Assembly (NCBI GenBank): GCA_017621905.1
Contig: JAGASC010000035.1
Span: 1 to 9,201, forward strand
Reading direction: 5' to 3'
Origin: Roseburia sp.
GTDB taxonomy: Bacteria; Bacillota; Clostridia; Lachnospirales; Lachnospiraceae
Length of the DNA: 9,201 nt
Shown here: piece by piece, positions 1-7,306 of the stretch
Position numbering within the stretch: position 1 is the first letter of the stretch
Layout of the letters: each line of letters starts with the position of its first letter
Notes under the pieces: generated by a model
What the model saw: the letters and a program-made list of their open reading frames with translations, nothing else
What the model was told of the DNA's origin: nothing
Database searches by the model: none
Program-made: the position numbers and the translations under genes

Positions 1-560
1 CACAGCAGGGCGGATATGATGGAACGGAAGAGTTTAATTATTTCCTGTCGGTGCTGTTTGCGGATGAACAGCTGATGATTATGGACTATAACCGGGTGGT
101 GAAGGATTTAAATGGGAATAGCCCGGAGATGTTTTTAGAGAAAGTAAAAGAGATTTTTGAGGTTGCGCTGATAGACGGAGAGGAACATCACCCGAAGAAA
201 AAGGGCGAATTTTCCATGCTTCTGGAAGACCGGTGGTATTGCTGCCAAATCCGGGAAGCGGACAAAAATGCAGACCCTGTAGCGGGATTGGATGTGTCTA
301 TTTTGCAGGAGAAGCTTTTGTCGCCGGTATTGGGAATCGGTAATCCAAGAATTGACAAAAGGATTGATTTTGTGGGAGGCATCCGTGGACTTGAAGAGTT
401 GGAACACAGGGTGAAAACAGACAGCAAGGTGGCTTTTGCCATGTATCCCACTTCCATTCAGGAATTGTTTGCAGTGGCAGATGCAGGTATGTTGATGCCG
501 CCAAAATCCACCTGGTTTGAGCCTAAGCTGCGGAGCGGATTGTTCATACATAAAATATAG
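1..560 (+). CDS. DUF1015 family protein, C-terminal part (5' end outside the window)
   Basis: The reading frame is open from position 3, so this is the end of a longer gene, and any start codon inside the window would be artificial. About 185 C-terminal residues are present. They finish with MPPKSTWFEPKLRSGLFIHK, the conserved C-terminal signature I recognise for the DUF1015 family. Members are usually about 400 residues, so over half the protein lies upstream. The biochemical role of the family is not established. From memory, DUF1015 genes in clostridia often sit beside serA/serC (serine biosynthesis), but those genes are not visible here and the link is only an inference. The stop codon is TAG at 558-560. 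Family call fairly sure; function unknown. Confidence 0.85.
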   Translation, partial: QQGGYDGTEEFNYFLSVLFADEQLMIMDYNRVVKDLNGNSPEMFLEKVKEIFEVALIDGEEHHPKKKGEFSMLLEDRWYCCQIREADKNADPVAGLDVSILQEKLLSPVLGIGNPRIDKRIDFVGGIRGLEELEHRVKTDSKVAFAMYPTSIQELFAVADAGMLMPPKSTWFEPKLRSGLFIHKI

Positions 561-651
561 GATTACTAATAGACAGGATTCTTTTGAAGGCGGAGATAGT
601 TCCCGACGCACAAGTCTTTTGTTAGTTTACAGTGTCTGTGATGAGAGAATG

Positions 652-704
652 AAGGCGGTCGCCATTTCCTATTACGTAAAGTAAAAGGGAATGGCGGCCG
701 CCTT
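652..704. terminator. Long hairpin between two convergent genes, possible terminator
   Basis: An 18-bp inverted repeat (arms 652-669 and 687-704, loop of 17) lies between the end of the DUF1015 gene and the end of the ribokinase gene. Read as + strand RNA every position pairs, two of them as G-U. Read as - strand RNA the same two positions become A-C mismatches, so the structure fits the + transcript better. No clear U-tract follows on either side, so it is not a textbook intrinsic terminator. It could be a 3' end protecting hairpin. The 91 bp before it (561-651) hold nothing I recognise. Confidence 0.5.
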
Positions 705-706
705 GC

Positions 707-1600
707 TTAAAGCTCATCCCTGCTGGGAATAGAAGTCTGAGCCCCCATTCTGGTCACTACGATAGCACTGGCCTTCGTGGCAAATTTTATTGCTTCCTGC
801 ATGGTATTTCCTTCCAAAAGTGATACCACGATCGCTGCGGTAAAGGTATCTCCGGCCGCAGTGGAGTCCACGGCAGTCACTTTCTTCGCGGGTTCATGGA
901 AAATTTCATCTCCACAGTTAAAAACAGCCCCCTGGCTTCCCAGTGTTACAATACCATTCTGAATACCTTTGGCCCTCAGATGCCTGAGGCCTTCTTTCGC
1001 TTCCTCAATGGTGTGGATTGATACTCCTGTATAGAATTCGCATTCCGTCTCATTGACAATCATATATTCTGTTTGCCGGAATACTGTATCGGGCAGTTCC
1101 TTTGCGGGAGCAGGATTCAGCATAACGGGAATCTTTTCTTTTGCTGCATAAGAAATAATATATTCCACAGTTTCTAATGGTATTTCCAGCTGCAGCATGA
1201 TAAAGTCAGCCTCCTTGATACAGGAAAGATGCTCCTCTATGTATTCAATGGAAACAACGCCGTTGGCTCCCGGGATGATAATAATGGAATTATCCCCCTG
1301 ATAAACGGTAATAGAAGCAGTTCCGGATTCCATTCCTTCGCAGATTCTGACTTTGCTGCAGTCTACCCCGACTTTTTCTAGGCAGGCCAGCAGTTCCTGA
1401 CCAAATACATCTTCTCCCACACAGCCAAGCATTGTTACATTTCCGCCCAACTTTGCCGCAGCACAAGCCTGGTTTCCGCCTTTGCCTCCGCATACGGTTT
1501 TAAATGCAATACCACTTATGGTTTCTCCCATTACAGGGAGTTTTTCGGTTTGAGTAATTAAGTCCATGTTGAGACTTCCGATTACAACTATTTTTTTCAT
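707..1600 (-). CDS. rbsK: Ribokinase (PfkB family sugar kinase)
   Basis: Phosphorylates ribose to ribose 5-phosphate with ATP in the cytoplasm. The N-terminus GSLNMDL (8-14), the sugar-binding GGKGGNQA motif (38-45) and the C-terminal anion-hole/catalytic motif TAAGDTF with base Asp251 are all visible. The 297-residue length fits ribokinases (about 300). I place the start at ATG 1600-1598 because MKKIVVIGS is the typical beginning and AAGGAAG lies 9 nt upstream. An upstream in-frame ATG at 1624 would overlap the previous gene and adds eight atypical residues. It is the second gene of the nucleoside hydrolase operon, 16 nt behind that stop, so ribose freed by the hydrolase is the likely substrate. 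A related PfkB kinase with another sugar specificity cannot be excluded, but the GGKGGNQ and AAGDTF motifs favour ribose. Confidence 0.92.
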   Translation of the reverse strand: MKKIVVIGSLNMDLITQTEKLPVMGETISGIAFKTVCGGKGGNQACAAAKLGGNVTMLGCVGEDVFGQELLACLEKVGVDCSKVRICEGMESGTASITVYQGDNSIIIIPGANGVVSIEYIEEHLSCIKEADFIMLQLEIPLETVEYIISYAAKEKIPVMLNPAPAKELPDTVFRQTEYMIVNETECEFYTGVSIHTIEEAKEGLRHLRAKGIQNGIVTLGSQGAVFNCGDEIFHEPAKKVTAVDSTAAGDTFTAAIVVSLLEGNTMQEAIKFATKASAIVVTRMGAQTSIPSRDEL

Positions 1601-1616
1601 TTGGATATTCTTCCTT

Positions 1617-2546
1617 TCAATCAAAGCATTTTCCGCCAGTAAGTTTCATAAATAGATCTGTTGCCAGAGTGTCACGATTGATATGATATACATACTGAAT
1701 CAATCTGCTGTGATCATAAGCGCAAAGCCCGTCGTATTCCGGAACCGGAAGCGTATCTAACCTTGCCAGCATAAATTTGTTGTCATCGTTCAGCAGCCAG
1801 GCAACGGCTGTTACATCCCAAAGTACGCGGCTTACAGCAAGCCCCTCAGAATAAGATGCCACTTCATCTCTTACCCGGTCTACCAGGAAATCACACAGGG
1901 CATTTTTTCCGCGCAGATAGTGTTCTAACTCCACATAAGGAACGGAAAAACTGCTTACCACGCCCATGCATGGCAGCTGGACCACCGGTGTACCGCTTTT
2001 AAAAATGACTCTGGCAGCAGCGATATCCTGATGTAAGTTAAATTCCTTGTTGTCGTGGAATTCCCGGCCATGGCCGCCCAGCCAGACAAGGACGATACGT
2101 TCTGCAATCTCCGGTTTGATAAGCAAAGCGGAGGCCACATTCGTGATGGCACCGATTGCCACTACATACAATGGCTTTTCAGAACTATACTGCATCGCGC
2201 GTTCCACAAGATTTTCGGCTGCGTCGGAAATGACAGGGGTTTTCTCATCCGGCAGATAGGTTTCGGAACCCTTGTAAGTAACAGGGATAAATTCACGTCT
2301 GCCCGTCAGCTCCAAAAGACGGAGAATTTCCTCGTAGCTCTTTCGCATACCGTCCCTTGGAGATTCAGAATGATGATTAAAAAATGGTGCGGCATAGAGA
2401 GCCTTTAAGTTCAGCTTGTCCGAAGAAGCCATAAGATAAGAAACGGCAAACTGATCATCAATTTCATTAAAGGTATCGGTGTCGATTACGACATCCACTT
2501 TGGTTGTTGGTACTTTTAGGTTTTTGAGATATTGTTCTGTGGTCAT
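1617..2546 (-). CDS. Nucleoside hydrolase (inosine/uridine-preferring type)
   Basis: Cleaves the N-glycosidic bond of ribonucleosides to give base and ribose. The N-terminal calcium-binding cluster is DTDTFNEIDDQFA, with Asp22, Asp24, Asp30 and Asp31. This is a variant of the common DTDPGxDDA motif, with Asn-Glu inserted before the Asp pair. The C-terminal metal/substrate Asp is in WDVTAV (Asp244). At 309 residues it has the normal family length. The start is ATG 2546-2544, with AAGGAG 9 nt upstream. It is the first gene of a two-gene operon with ribokinase and is divergent from an AraC-type regulator, which is probably its activator. Base specificity (purine, pyrimidine or broad) cannot be read from sequence. 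No transporter gene is adjacent. Confidence 0.9.
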   Translation of the reverse strand: MTTEQYLKNLKVPTTKVDVVIDTDTFNEIDDQFAVSYLMASSDKLNLKALYAAPFFNHHSESPRDGMRKSYEEILRLLELTGRREFIPVTYKGSETYLPDEKTPVISDAAENLVERAMQYSSEKPLYVVAIGAITNVASALLIKPEIAERIVLVWLGGHGREFHDNKEFNLHQDIAAARVIFKSGTPVVQLPCMGVVSSFSVPYVELEHYLRGKNALCDFLVDRVRDEVASYSEGLAVSRVLWDVTAVAWLLNDDNKFMLARLDTLPVPEYDGLCAYDHSRLIQYVYHINRDTLATDLFMKLTGGKCFD

Positions 2547-2583
2547 GTGATCATACTCCTTATTTTGTTATTTTGTTAGAAAA

Positions 2584-2589
2584 ATTATA
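2584..2589 (-). promoter_or_regulatory. Putative -10 box of the nucleoside hydrolase operon
   Basis: A perfect TATAAT reads on the - strand at 2589-2584, about 38 bp before the hydrolase start. The matching -35 position (about 2607-2613) reads TTCTAT or TCTATA, poor matches to TTGACA. A good -10 with a weak -35 is what one expects of an activator-dependent promoter, which fits the divergent AraC-type gene. The short 5' leader contains a doubled 8-mer (TATTTTGT twice on the + strand, 2561-2576) of unknown meaning. Confidence 0.45.
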
Positions 2590-2667
2590 CAAAAATAGTT
2601 GCTGCATATAGAAGTATTTTGGGGTCACAATTTTTGGATAAATAGGCTAAAAAAAGAAAACATACGC

Positions 2668-2697
2668 TAGGCAGAAAAGGAGTGGATATGATATAAT
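2668..2697 (+). promoter_or_regulatory. Promoter of the AraC-type regulator gene (extended -10)
   Basis: TGATATAAT at 2689-2697 is a perfect extended -10 (TGn plus TATAAT). With an 18-bp spacer, TAGGCA at 2668-2673 matches four of six -35 bases. Transcription would start near 2704, giving a leader of about 60 nt before the ATG at 2765. Confidence 0.6.
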
Positions 2698-2713
2698 GTC
2701 GACAGACATTATA
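2692..2713. promoter_or_regulatory. Inverted repeat over the araC-type promoter, candidate operator
   Basis: TATAATGTC (2692-2700) and GACATTATA (2705-2713) form a perfect 9-bp inverted repeat around GACA. The left arm is the -10 box itself and the centre covers the expected start of transcription. A protein bound here would block the promoter, so this is a candidate repression site, perhaps for autoregulation. AraC proteins often bind direct repeats, so a different repressor is possible. Confidence 0.45.
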
Positions 2714-2764
2714 CGCGCCGGAGCAAAGCGGAGTGCGCATAGGCAGCGGGAAAGGTGGAGCACT

Positions 2765-3499
2765 ATGGCTAAGCTTATTTTTTGCCACAGCGATTATCGG
2801 GGGAAGGACGGTTATATTGCCCCTCATAGTCATGAATGTAAGGAACTTGTATTCTATGGGGATACAGCCCAGGGAGAGACCGAGATTGGCGGTGAAAAAT
2901 ATATATTTGCCCCGGCAAGCGTCGCGTTGATTCATCAGGGAATCTTACACAGCGAAAATCATTTGGCCGGTACAAATGTTATGTTCTTTGGCTTTGAAGC
3001 TCATGCTTCACTCCCGGATGGAGTCTGGAATAATATGAACGAAGTGAAATCCTTGTTTTGTGATATTGTGGAAGAAGTAAGAAATCAGGAGTGGGGTTAC
3101 GAGAAAATCATATCCTTGAAAATTCAGGAGATTCTGGCTTTTCTTGAGCGAAAAAACACGGGAGAAAGCAATTGCGTTAAGAATCTTGCATATTGTAAAA
3201 GATATATTGAGGAAAATTATATGCAGGACATATCGGTGGGCGAGCTGGCGAAAATGACCTGTTACAGCAGCGACAGATTTCGACACCTGTTCGCAGAAGA
3301 ATTTGGTCTTTACCCACAGAATTATCTGATGAAAGTCCGCCTGGAAAATGCCAGCCATTTGCTGCGTACAACAGATTACAGCTGCATGGAGATTGCTATG
3401 ATGTGCGGATTTGCCGATAGTGGTCAGATGACTAAAATGATTAAGAAAAAATATGGCATGACACCGAATGAAATACGAAAATCAGCAATAAAATGTTGA
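2765..3499 (+). CDS. AraC family transcriptional regulator (cupin + double HTH)
   Basis: A 244-residue regulator. The N-terminal half carries a cupin-like sensing domain, with HSHECKELVFY near residue 22 and a second strand set ending in HQGILHSEN. The last 100 residues are the AraC DNA-binding domain: ISVGELAKMTCYSSDRFRHLF is the first helix-turn-helix, and CSMEIAMMCGF-like sequence followed by KKYGMTPNEIRK is the second. I choose ATG 2765 because AGGTGG lies 6 nt upstream. Starting at 2696 would put the coding sequence on top of the promoter palindrome and add an unlikely Arg-rich leader. It is divergent from the nucleoside hydrolase-ribokinase operon, so ribose or a nucleoside is the likely inducer, by inference. 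Its stop codon overlaps the -35 box of the next promoter. Confidence 0.9.
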   Translation: MAKLIFCHSDYRGKDGYIAPHSHECKELVFYGDTAQGETEIGGEKYIFAPASVALIHQGILHSENHLAGTNVMFFGFEAHASLPDGVWNNMNEVKSLFCDIVEEVRNQEWGYEKIISLKIQEILAFLERKNTGESNCVKNLAYCKRYIEENYMQDISVGELAKMTCYSSDRFRHLFAEEFGLYPQNYLMKVRLENASHLLRTTDYSCMEIAMMCGFADSGQMTKMIKKKYGMTPNEIRKSAIKC

Positions 3500-3524
3500 C
3501 AAATGGGCGAAAACTGCATAAACT
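3496..3524 (+). promoter_or_regulatory. Promoter of the cysE-cysS T-box transcript
   Basis: A perfect TTGACA -35 at 3496-3501 overlaps the TGA stop of the preceding regulator gene. After a 17-bp spacer, TAAACT at 3519-3524 matches four of six -10 bases. A start near 3531 would leave about 100 nt (3531-3630) before the recognisable T-box. I see no clear structure in that stretch. Confidence 0.55.
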
Positions 3525-3629
3525 ATAAAGAGCGATGCGGATATCAGAACATATATTGGAAACTACTTAGAAAAAATTATTGCTGGAAGAAATTATTGAG
3601 AAATTCACCCAAAATTCAATAGAAGAAAA

Positions 3630-3897
3630 AGCGTCGAACGGAAAGAGTAGAAAGTCAGGCGTCCCCCAGAGAGAAGCTGTCACCGGCTGAAAGCAGCTTT
3701 GGGAAAGAGATTTTTGAAGTGCCTCCGGGAGCTGGTCGGATGAAAAAGATGAGGGTTGATGGACCTATATTCAGTAGTCCGGTTCGTATGACACACGTTA
3801 CGTGTATCAAGTGAAAATCATTTGTAAGATATGATTTTTAATAGAGTGGAACCGCGGATTATTTCGTCTCTTATGAGAGGGAGTAATCCGCTTTTTT
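3630..3897 (+). ncRNA. T-box riboswitch leader, cysteine-specific
   Basis: Binds uncharged tRNA and lets transcription continue into cysE-cysS. Stem I shows an AGTA (S-turn) at 3646-3649, a middle stem 3651-3656/3709-3714, a distal CCC..AGAGAG..AAGCTG arm closing on CAGCTT..GGG (3663-3703), and a basal CGGA/TCCG stem. In the specifier loop the codon is TGC at 3720-3722, for cysteine. The T-box sequence GAGTGGAACCGCGG lies at 3844-3857. Its bulge TGGA pairs with a tRNA ending UCCA, matching the U discriminator base expected of tRNA-Cys. Two further hairpins (3790-3808 and 3814-3838) lie between stem I and the antiterminator. The specificity agrees with both downstream genes. The 5' boundary is approximate. 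Confidence 0.93.
3854..3897 (+). terminator. T-box-controlled intrinsic terminator
   Basis: GCGGATTATT (3854-3863) pairs with AGTAATCCGC (3882-3891), one pair being G-U, and is followed by six Ts (3892-3897). The left arm starts inside the T-box ACCGCGG sequence. The antiterminator and terminator therefore exclude each other, which is the standard T-box arrangement. Confidence 0.92.
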
Positions 3898-3941
3898 GAA
3901 TTTATAGCAATCAGTGAATCGATATGAATCAGGAAAGGAGC

Positions 3942-4640
3942 GTGGCAAATTATAAAATGGGTATCATAAAATATATCAAAGAAGAATTTCAAGTGATTCA
4001 GGAAAGAGACCCGGCGATAAAATCGCCATTAGAAGTTTTGCTTTATCCAAGCTTTCGTGTTATGCTAAGTTATAGAAGGGCGCACAAGTTGTACGAAAGG
4101 GGACATTTTTTCCGTGCAAGACTAGTGTCACAGCGGGCTGCACGAAAAACCGGTATCGAAATCCATCCCGGGGCAACCATTGGAAAAGGATTTTTCATCG
4201 ACCACGGCAGCGGTGTGATTATCGGTGAGACTGCCATCGTGGGCGATAACGTCACCCTTTATCAGGGCGTGACCCTAGGCGGTACGGGAAAAGAGACAGG
4301 AAAACGTCACCCGACCATCGGCGATAACGTAATGATCAGTGCCGGAGCCAAAATCATCGGATCCTTCACTGTAGGGGAAAATTCCAAAATCGGCGCCGGA
4401 AGCGTGGTATTAGAGGAGGTTCCGCCCAACTGTACAGTGGTGGGTGTGCCCGGCAGAATTGTCAAACGCGACAATGTAAAGATACCGCGCATCGACATGG
4501 ACCAGTGTCATTTGCCGGATCCGGTCAAAGAAGATATTACAGTATTGCAGCGAGAGAATTCGGAACTCACCAACCGTCTTCTGGAATTAGAAAAAACGGT
4601 GCGGCTACTTACGGGAGCTGCAGAGAGCATTCCCAAATAG
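3942..4640 (+). CDS. cysE: Serine O-acetyltransferase
   Basis: Transfers acetyl from acetyl-CoA to L-serine, making O-acetylserine, the committed step of cysteine synthesis. A helical N-terminal region (KEEFQVIQERDPAIKS) precedes the left-handed beta-helix, with IHPGATIGKG, FIDHGSGVIIGE (catalytic His), VTLGGTGK and VVGVPGRIVK all typical. About the last 40 residues form a Leu/Glu-rich, heptad-like coiled coil (LQRENSELTNRLLELEK) and lack the terminal Ile that in E. coli CysE docks into CysK. The start is uncertain. GTG 3942 has AGGA 7 nt upstream, ATG 3957 (MGIIKY) best matches where family members begin but is 16 nt from AAAGGAG, and ATG 3924 has no visible site. It is the first gene after the Cys T-box and is followed by cysS. 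Confidence 0.93.
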   Translation: MANYKMGIIKYIKEEFQVIQERDPAIKSPLEVLLYPSFRVMLSYRRAHKLYERGHFFRARLVSQRAARKTGIEIHPGATIGKGFFIDHGSGVIIGETAIVGDNVTLYQGVTLGGTGKETGKRHPTIGDNVMISAGAKIIGSFTVGENSKIGAGSVVLEEVPPNCTVVGVPGRIVKRDNVKIPRIDMDQCHLPDPVKEDITVLQRENSELTNRLLELEKTVRLLTGAAESIPK

Positions 4641-4675
4641 TAAAGAAAACAAATGTTTTAATTGGAGGATTACAA

Positions 4676-6100
4676 ATGGAGAACAAATTTAAATTTTACA
4701 ATACCCTTTCGAGAAACGTGGAGAGCTTCATCCCCCACGAAGACGGCAAAGTTGCCATGTACACCTGTGGGCCTACCGTATACCACTACGCCCATATCGG
4801 GAATTTAAGAAGCTACATCATGGAGGACGTACTGGAAAAATCCCTACGCTACGTAGGCTATGATGTAAAGCGTGTCATGAACATCACAGACGTAGGCCAC
4901 CTTTCTTCTGATGCAGATACCGGTGAGGACAAAATGTTAAAGGGCGCAAAGCGCGAGCACAAGACAGTCATGGAAATTGCCCAGTTTTATACCGATGCAT
5001 TTTTTGACGACTGCAAGAAATTAAATATTAAGACTCCGGATGTGGTAGAGCCGGCAACCAACTGCATTTCAGAATTTATCCATATGGTGGAGGCGTTGCT
5101 GGAGAAAGGCTATGCCTATGTGGCCGGCGGCAATGTGTATTTTGACACTTCCAAATTGGAGGATTACTACGTATTTTCTTCCCAGAACGAAAAAGAACTG
5201 TTGGTAGGTGTTCGCGATGACGTGGAGGAGGATGCCAACAAGAAAAATAAAAATGACTTCGTACTCTGGTTCACCAAATCCAAATTTGAAGACCAGGCCT
5301 TGAAATGGGAAAGTCCCTGGGGCGTTGGTTATCCCGGCTGGCACATCGAGTGCTCCTGCATTAGTATGAAGCATTTGGGCGAATACATGGACATTCACTG
5401 CGGCGGCGTGGATAATATTTTCCCGCATCACACCAACGAAATTGCTCAATCTGAAAGTTATCTGGGACATAAATGGTGTAATTACTGGTTCCATGTAAAC
5501 CACTTAAACGACAAATCCGGCAAAATGAGCAAATCCAAAGGAGATTTTCTCACCGTTTCCCTGTTGGAAAAGAAGGGATATGACCCGATGGCGTACCGTA
5601 TGTTCTGCTTACAGTCCCACTATAGAAAACCGTTAGAGTTTTCTTTCGAGGCGCTGGACAACATGGTTGCAGCCTACAACAAACTGGTGAAAAGGATTGC
5701 AGATTTAAAGAAGGACGGTGCGGTAGAACAGGAGCGTTTTAACGAATACAAGGTAAAATTCGAGGATGCCCTTGCGAGCGACTTAAATACCTCTATGGCA
5801 ATTACGATTGTCTATGATTTACTGAAGGCTGACATGAGCGACGCTACCAAATTTGCGTTGGTGGAGGACTTCGATCGTGTACTTTCTCTGAACCTTACCA
5901 CAGCGAAGGTGGAAAAGCCGGAGGAAAATAAAGCGGTGGATGCTGAATTAGAGAACTATATCCTTGCTAAAATCGAGGAGAGAAAAGAAGCAAAAAAAGC
6001 AAAAGATTTTGCAAAAGCAGACGCGATCCGCGATGAACTGGCAGCGAAAGGTATCATGATCAAAGATACCAGAGAGGGAGTTATCTGGCAGATACAATAA
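4676..6100 (+). CDS. cysS: Cysteinyl-tRNA synthetase
   Basis: Class I synthetase that charges tRNA-Cys in the cytoplasm. The HIGH motif is HIGN (40-43), and KMSKS is exact at 283-287. Zinc ligands are visible as Cys31 in YTCGPTVY, Cys226 in GWHIECS, His251 in FPHHTNE and Glu255. The last three have the same spacing as in E. coli CysRS. The C-terminal helical domain ends in IKDTREGVIWQ, typical of the family. 474 residues is a normal length. The start is ATG 4676 with GGAGG 7 nt upstream. The frame is open further upstream to 4505, but that part overlaps cysE and has no family character. It lies 35 nt after cysE with no terminator between them, so it shares the T-box control. Confidence 0.97.
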   Translation: MENKFKFYNTLSRNVESFIPHEDGKVAMYTCGPTVYHYAHIGNLRSYIMEDVLEKSLRYVGYDVKRVMNITDVGHLSSDADTGEDKMLKGAKREHKTVMEIAQFYTDAFFDDCKKLNIKTPDVVEPATNCISEFIHMVEALLEKGYAYVAGGNVYFDTSKLEDYYVFSSQNEKELLVGVRDDVEEDANKKNKNDFVLWFTKSKFEDQALKWESPWGVGYPGWHIECSCISMKHLGEYMDIHCGGVDNIFPHHTNEIAQSESYLGHKWCNYWFHVNHLNDKSGKMSKSKGDFLTVSLLEKKGYDPMAYRMFCLQSHYRKPLEFSFEALDNMVAAYNKLVKRIADLKKDGAVEQERFNEYKVKFEDALASDLNTSMAITIVYDLLKADMSDATKFALVEDFDRVLSLNLTTAKVEKPEENKAVDAELENYILAKIEERKEAKKAKDFAKADAIRDELAAKGIMIKDTREGVIWQIQ

Positions 6101-6117
6101 TTAGGAAGAAGATTAGA

Positions 6118-6552
6118 ATGGAAAAAGGAATTGATTCATATTTAAAAGAGCAGTTTCAGATATCAGACGTAGACATCCGGACCTATTCACCGCTGACACT
6201 GGCTTATATCGGGGATGGAATTTATGATCTGGTCATCCGCTCTGTGGTAGTTGCCAAAGGCAACACCAGAGCGGGAGAACTACATAAGAGGACAAGCCAG
6301 ATTGTAAAAGCCCACACCCAGTCGGAAATGATGGAGATATTGTTACCTTTGCTCACCGAAGAGGAGGAAGATGTGTACCGTCGCGGCAGAAACGCCAAAT
6401 CCCCTACCATGGCGAAAAATGCCACCATGACGGACTATCGGAAGGCTACCGGCTTTGAGGCACTGATGGGCTGGCTGTATTTAAAGGATGAGTTTCCGCG
6501 GCTGGTGGAACTGGTAAAGGCTGGTGTAGAAGGATTGAATTTGAGACTGTAA
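6118..6552 (+). CDS. mrnC: Mini-ribonuclease 3
   Basis: A dimeric RNase III-like endonuclease without the double-stranded RNA-binding domain. In Bacillus it matures the ends of 23S rRNA. The 144-residue length is right for the family. The catalytic signature is LAYIGDGIYDL, with Asp33 as the metal ligand. The second conserved stretch is GFEALMGWLYL (Glu114), and RNAKSPTMAKNA is also typical. The start is ATG 6118 with AGGAAG about 10 nt upstream. It begins 17 nt after the cysS stop, in the cysS-mrnC-rlmB order widely conserved in Firmicutes. Confidence 0.95.
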   Translation: MEKGIDSYLKEQFQISDVDIRTYSPLTLAYIGDGIYDLVIRSVVVAKGNTRAGELHKRTSQIVKAHTQSEMMEILLPLLTEEEEDVYRRGRNAKSPTMAKNATMTDYRKATGFEALMGWLYLKDEFPRLVELVKAGVEGLNLRL

Positions 6553-6562
6553 AGGAGAGTAT

Positions 6563-7306
6563 ATGGGATACGAAGAATTAAAAATAGAAGGGCGCAATGC
6601 TGTGTTGGAAGCCTTGCGTTCCGGCAAAACAATTGACAAACTATATGTACTGGACGGCTGTCAGGACGGCCCGGTGCGCACCATCGTCAGGGAAGCAAAA
6701 AAGCATGACACCATAATAAATTTTGTGGATAAGGAGCGGCTGGATCAGCTTTCCGAAACCAAAAAACATCAGGGTGTCATTGCAATGGCAGCAGCCTATG
6801 AGTACGCTGAGGTGGAGGATATTCTTGCGGCAGCCGAGGCAAAGGGTGAACCGCCATTTATTTTCCTGTTGGATAACATTGAAGATCCCCACAACCTTGG
6901 CGCCATCATCCGAACAGCAAACCTGGCGGGAGCCCACGGCGTCATCATTCCAAAACGCAGAGCGGTAGGACTTACGGCAACGGTGGCCAAAACCTCTGCC
7001 GGAGCCATCAACTACACACCGGTGGCAAAGGTTACAAATTTGAGCACTACCATCAAGGAATTGAAGGAGAGGGGCATCTGGTTTGTCTGCGCAGACATGG
7101 GCGGAACGGAAATGTACCAGCTGGATTTAAAGGGGCCCATAGGCCTGGTTGTGGGCAATGAAGGCGAAGGCGTCAGCAAACTGGTGCGGGAGAACTGTGA
7201 TTTCGTGGCTTCCATTCCGATGAAGGGTGACATCGATTCTTTGAATGCGTCCGTAGCAACCGGAGTACTTGCTTACGAAATCGTGAGACAGAGACTTGGA
7301 AAATAG
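6563..7306 (+). CDS. rlmB: 23S rRNA 2'-O-methyltransferase (SpoU/TrmH family)
   Basis: An S-adenosylmethionine-dependent enzyme with a trefoil-knot SPOUT fold. RlmB methylates the ribose of a G in domain V of 23S rRNA. An N-terminal substrate-binding domain (about 1-75) precedes the catalytic domain. Motif 1 is NIEDPHNLGAIIRTA from Asn105, motif 2 is GLVVGNEGEGV from Gly194, and motif 3 is IPMKGDIDSLNASVATGV near 217-235. 247 residues is normal. The start is ATG 6563 with GGAG 6 nt upstream, 10 nt after mrnC. Both neighbours mature 23S rRNA. Its stop codon TAG lies inside the first unit of a 17-bp tandem repeat array. Position specificity within the family is inferred from gene order. Confidence 0.93.
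   Translation: MGYEELKIEGRNAVLEALRSGKTIDKLYVLDGCQDGPVRTIVREAKKHDTIINFVDKERLDQLSETKKHQGVIAMAAAYEYAEVEDILAAAEAKGEPPFIFLLDNIEDPHNLGAIIRTANLAGAHGVIIPKRRAVGLTATVAKTSAGAINYTPVAKVTNLSTTIKELKERGIWFVCADMGGTEMYQLDLKGPIGLVVGNEGEGVSKLVRENCDFVASIPMKGDIDSLNASVATGVLAYEIVRQRLGK

Noticed and set aside
2055..2408. Plus-strand reading frame inside the nucleoside hydrolase gene
   Set aside because: The opposite frame is a complete enzyme with metal-binding motifs; this one has no recognisable domain or ribosome site.
2696..2764. Earlier start of the AraC-type regulator
   Set aside because: It would place coding sequence on the promoter palindrome and before a usable ribosome site; ATG 2765 has AGGTGG at the right distance.
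4505..4675. N-terminal extension of cysS
   Set aside because: It overlaps cysE in another frame, lacks synthetase motifs, and a good Shine-Dalgarno precedes ATG 4676.
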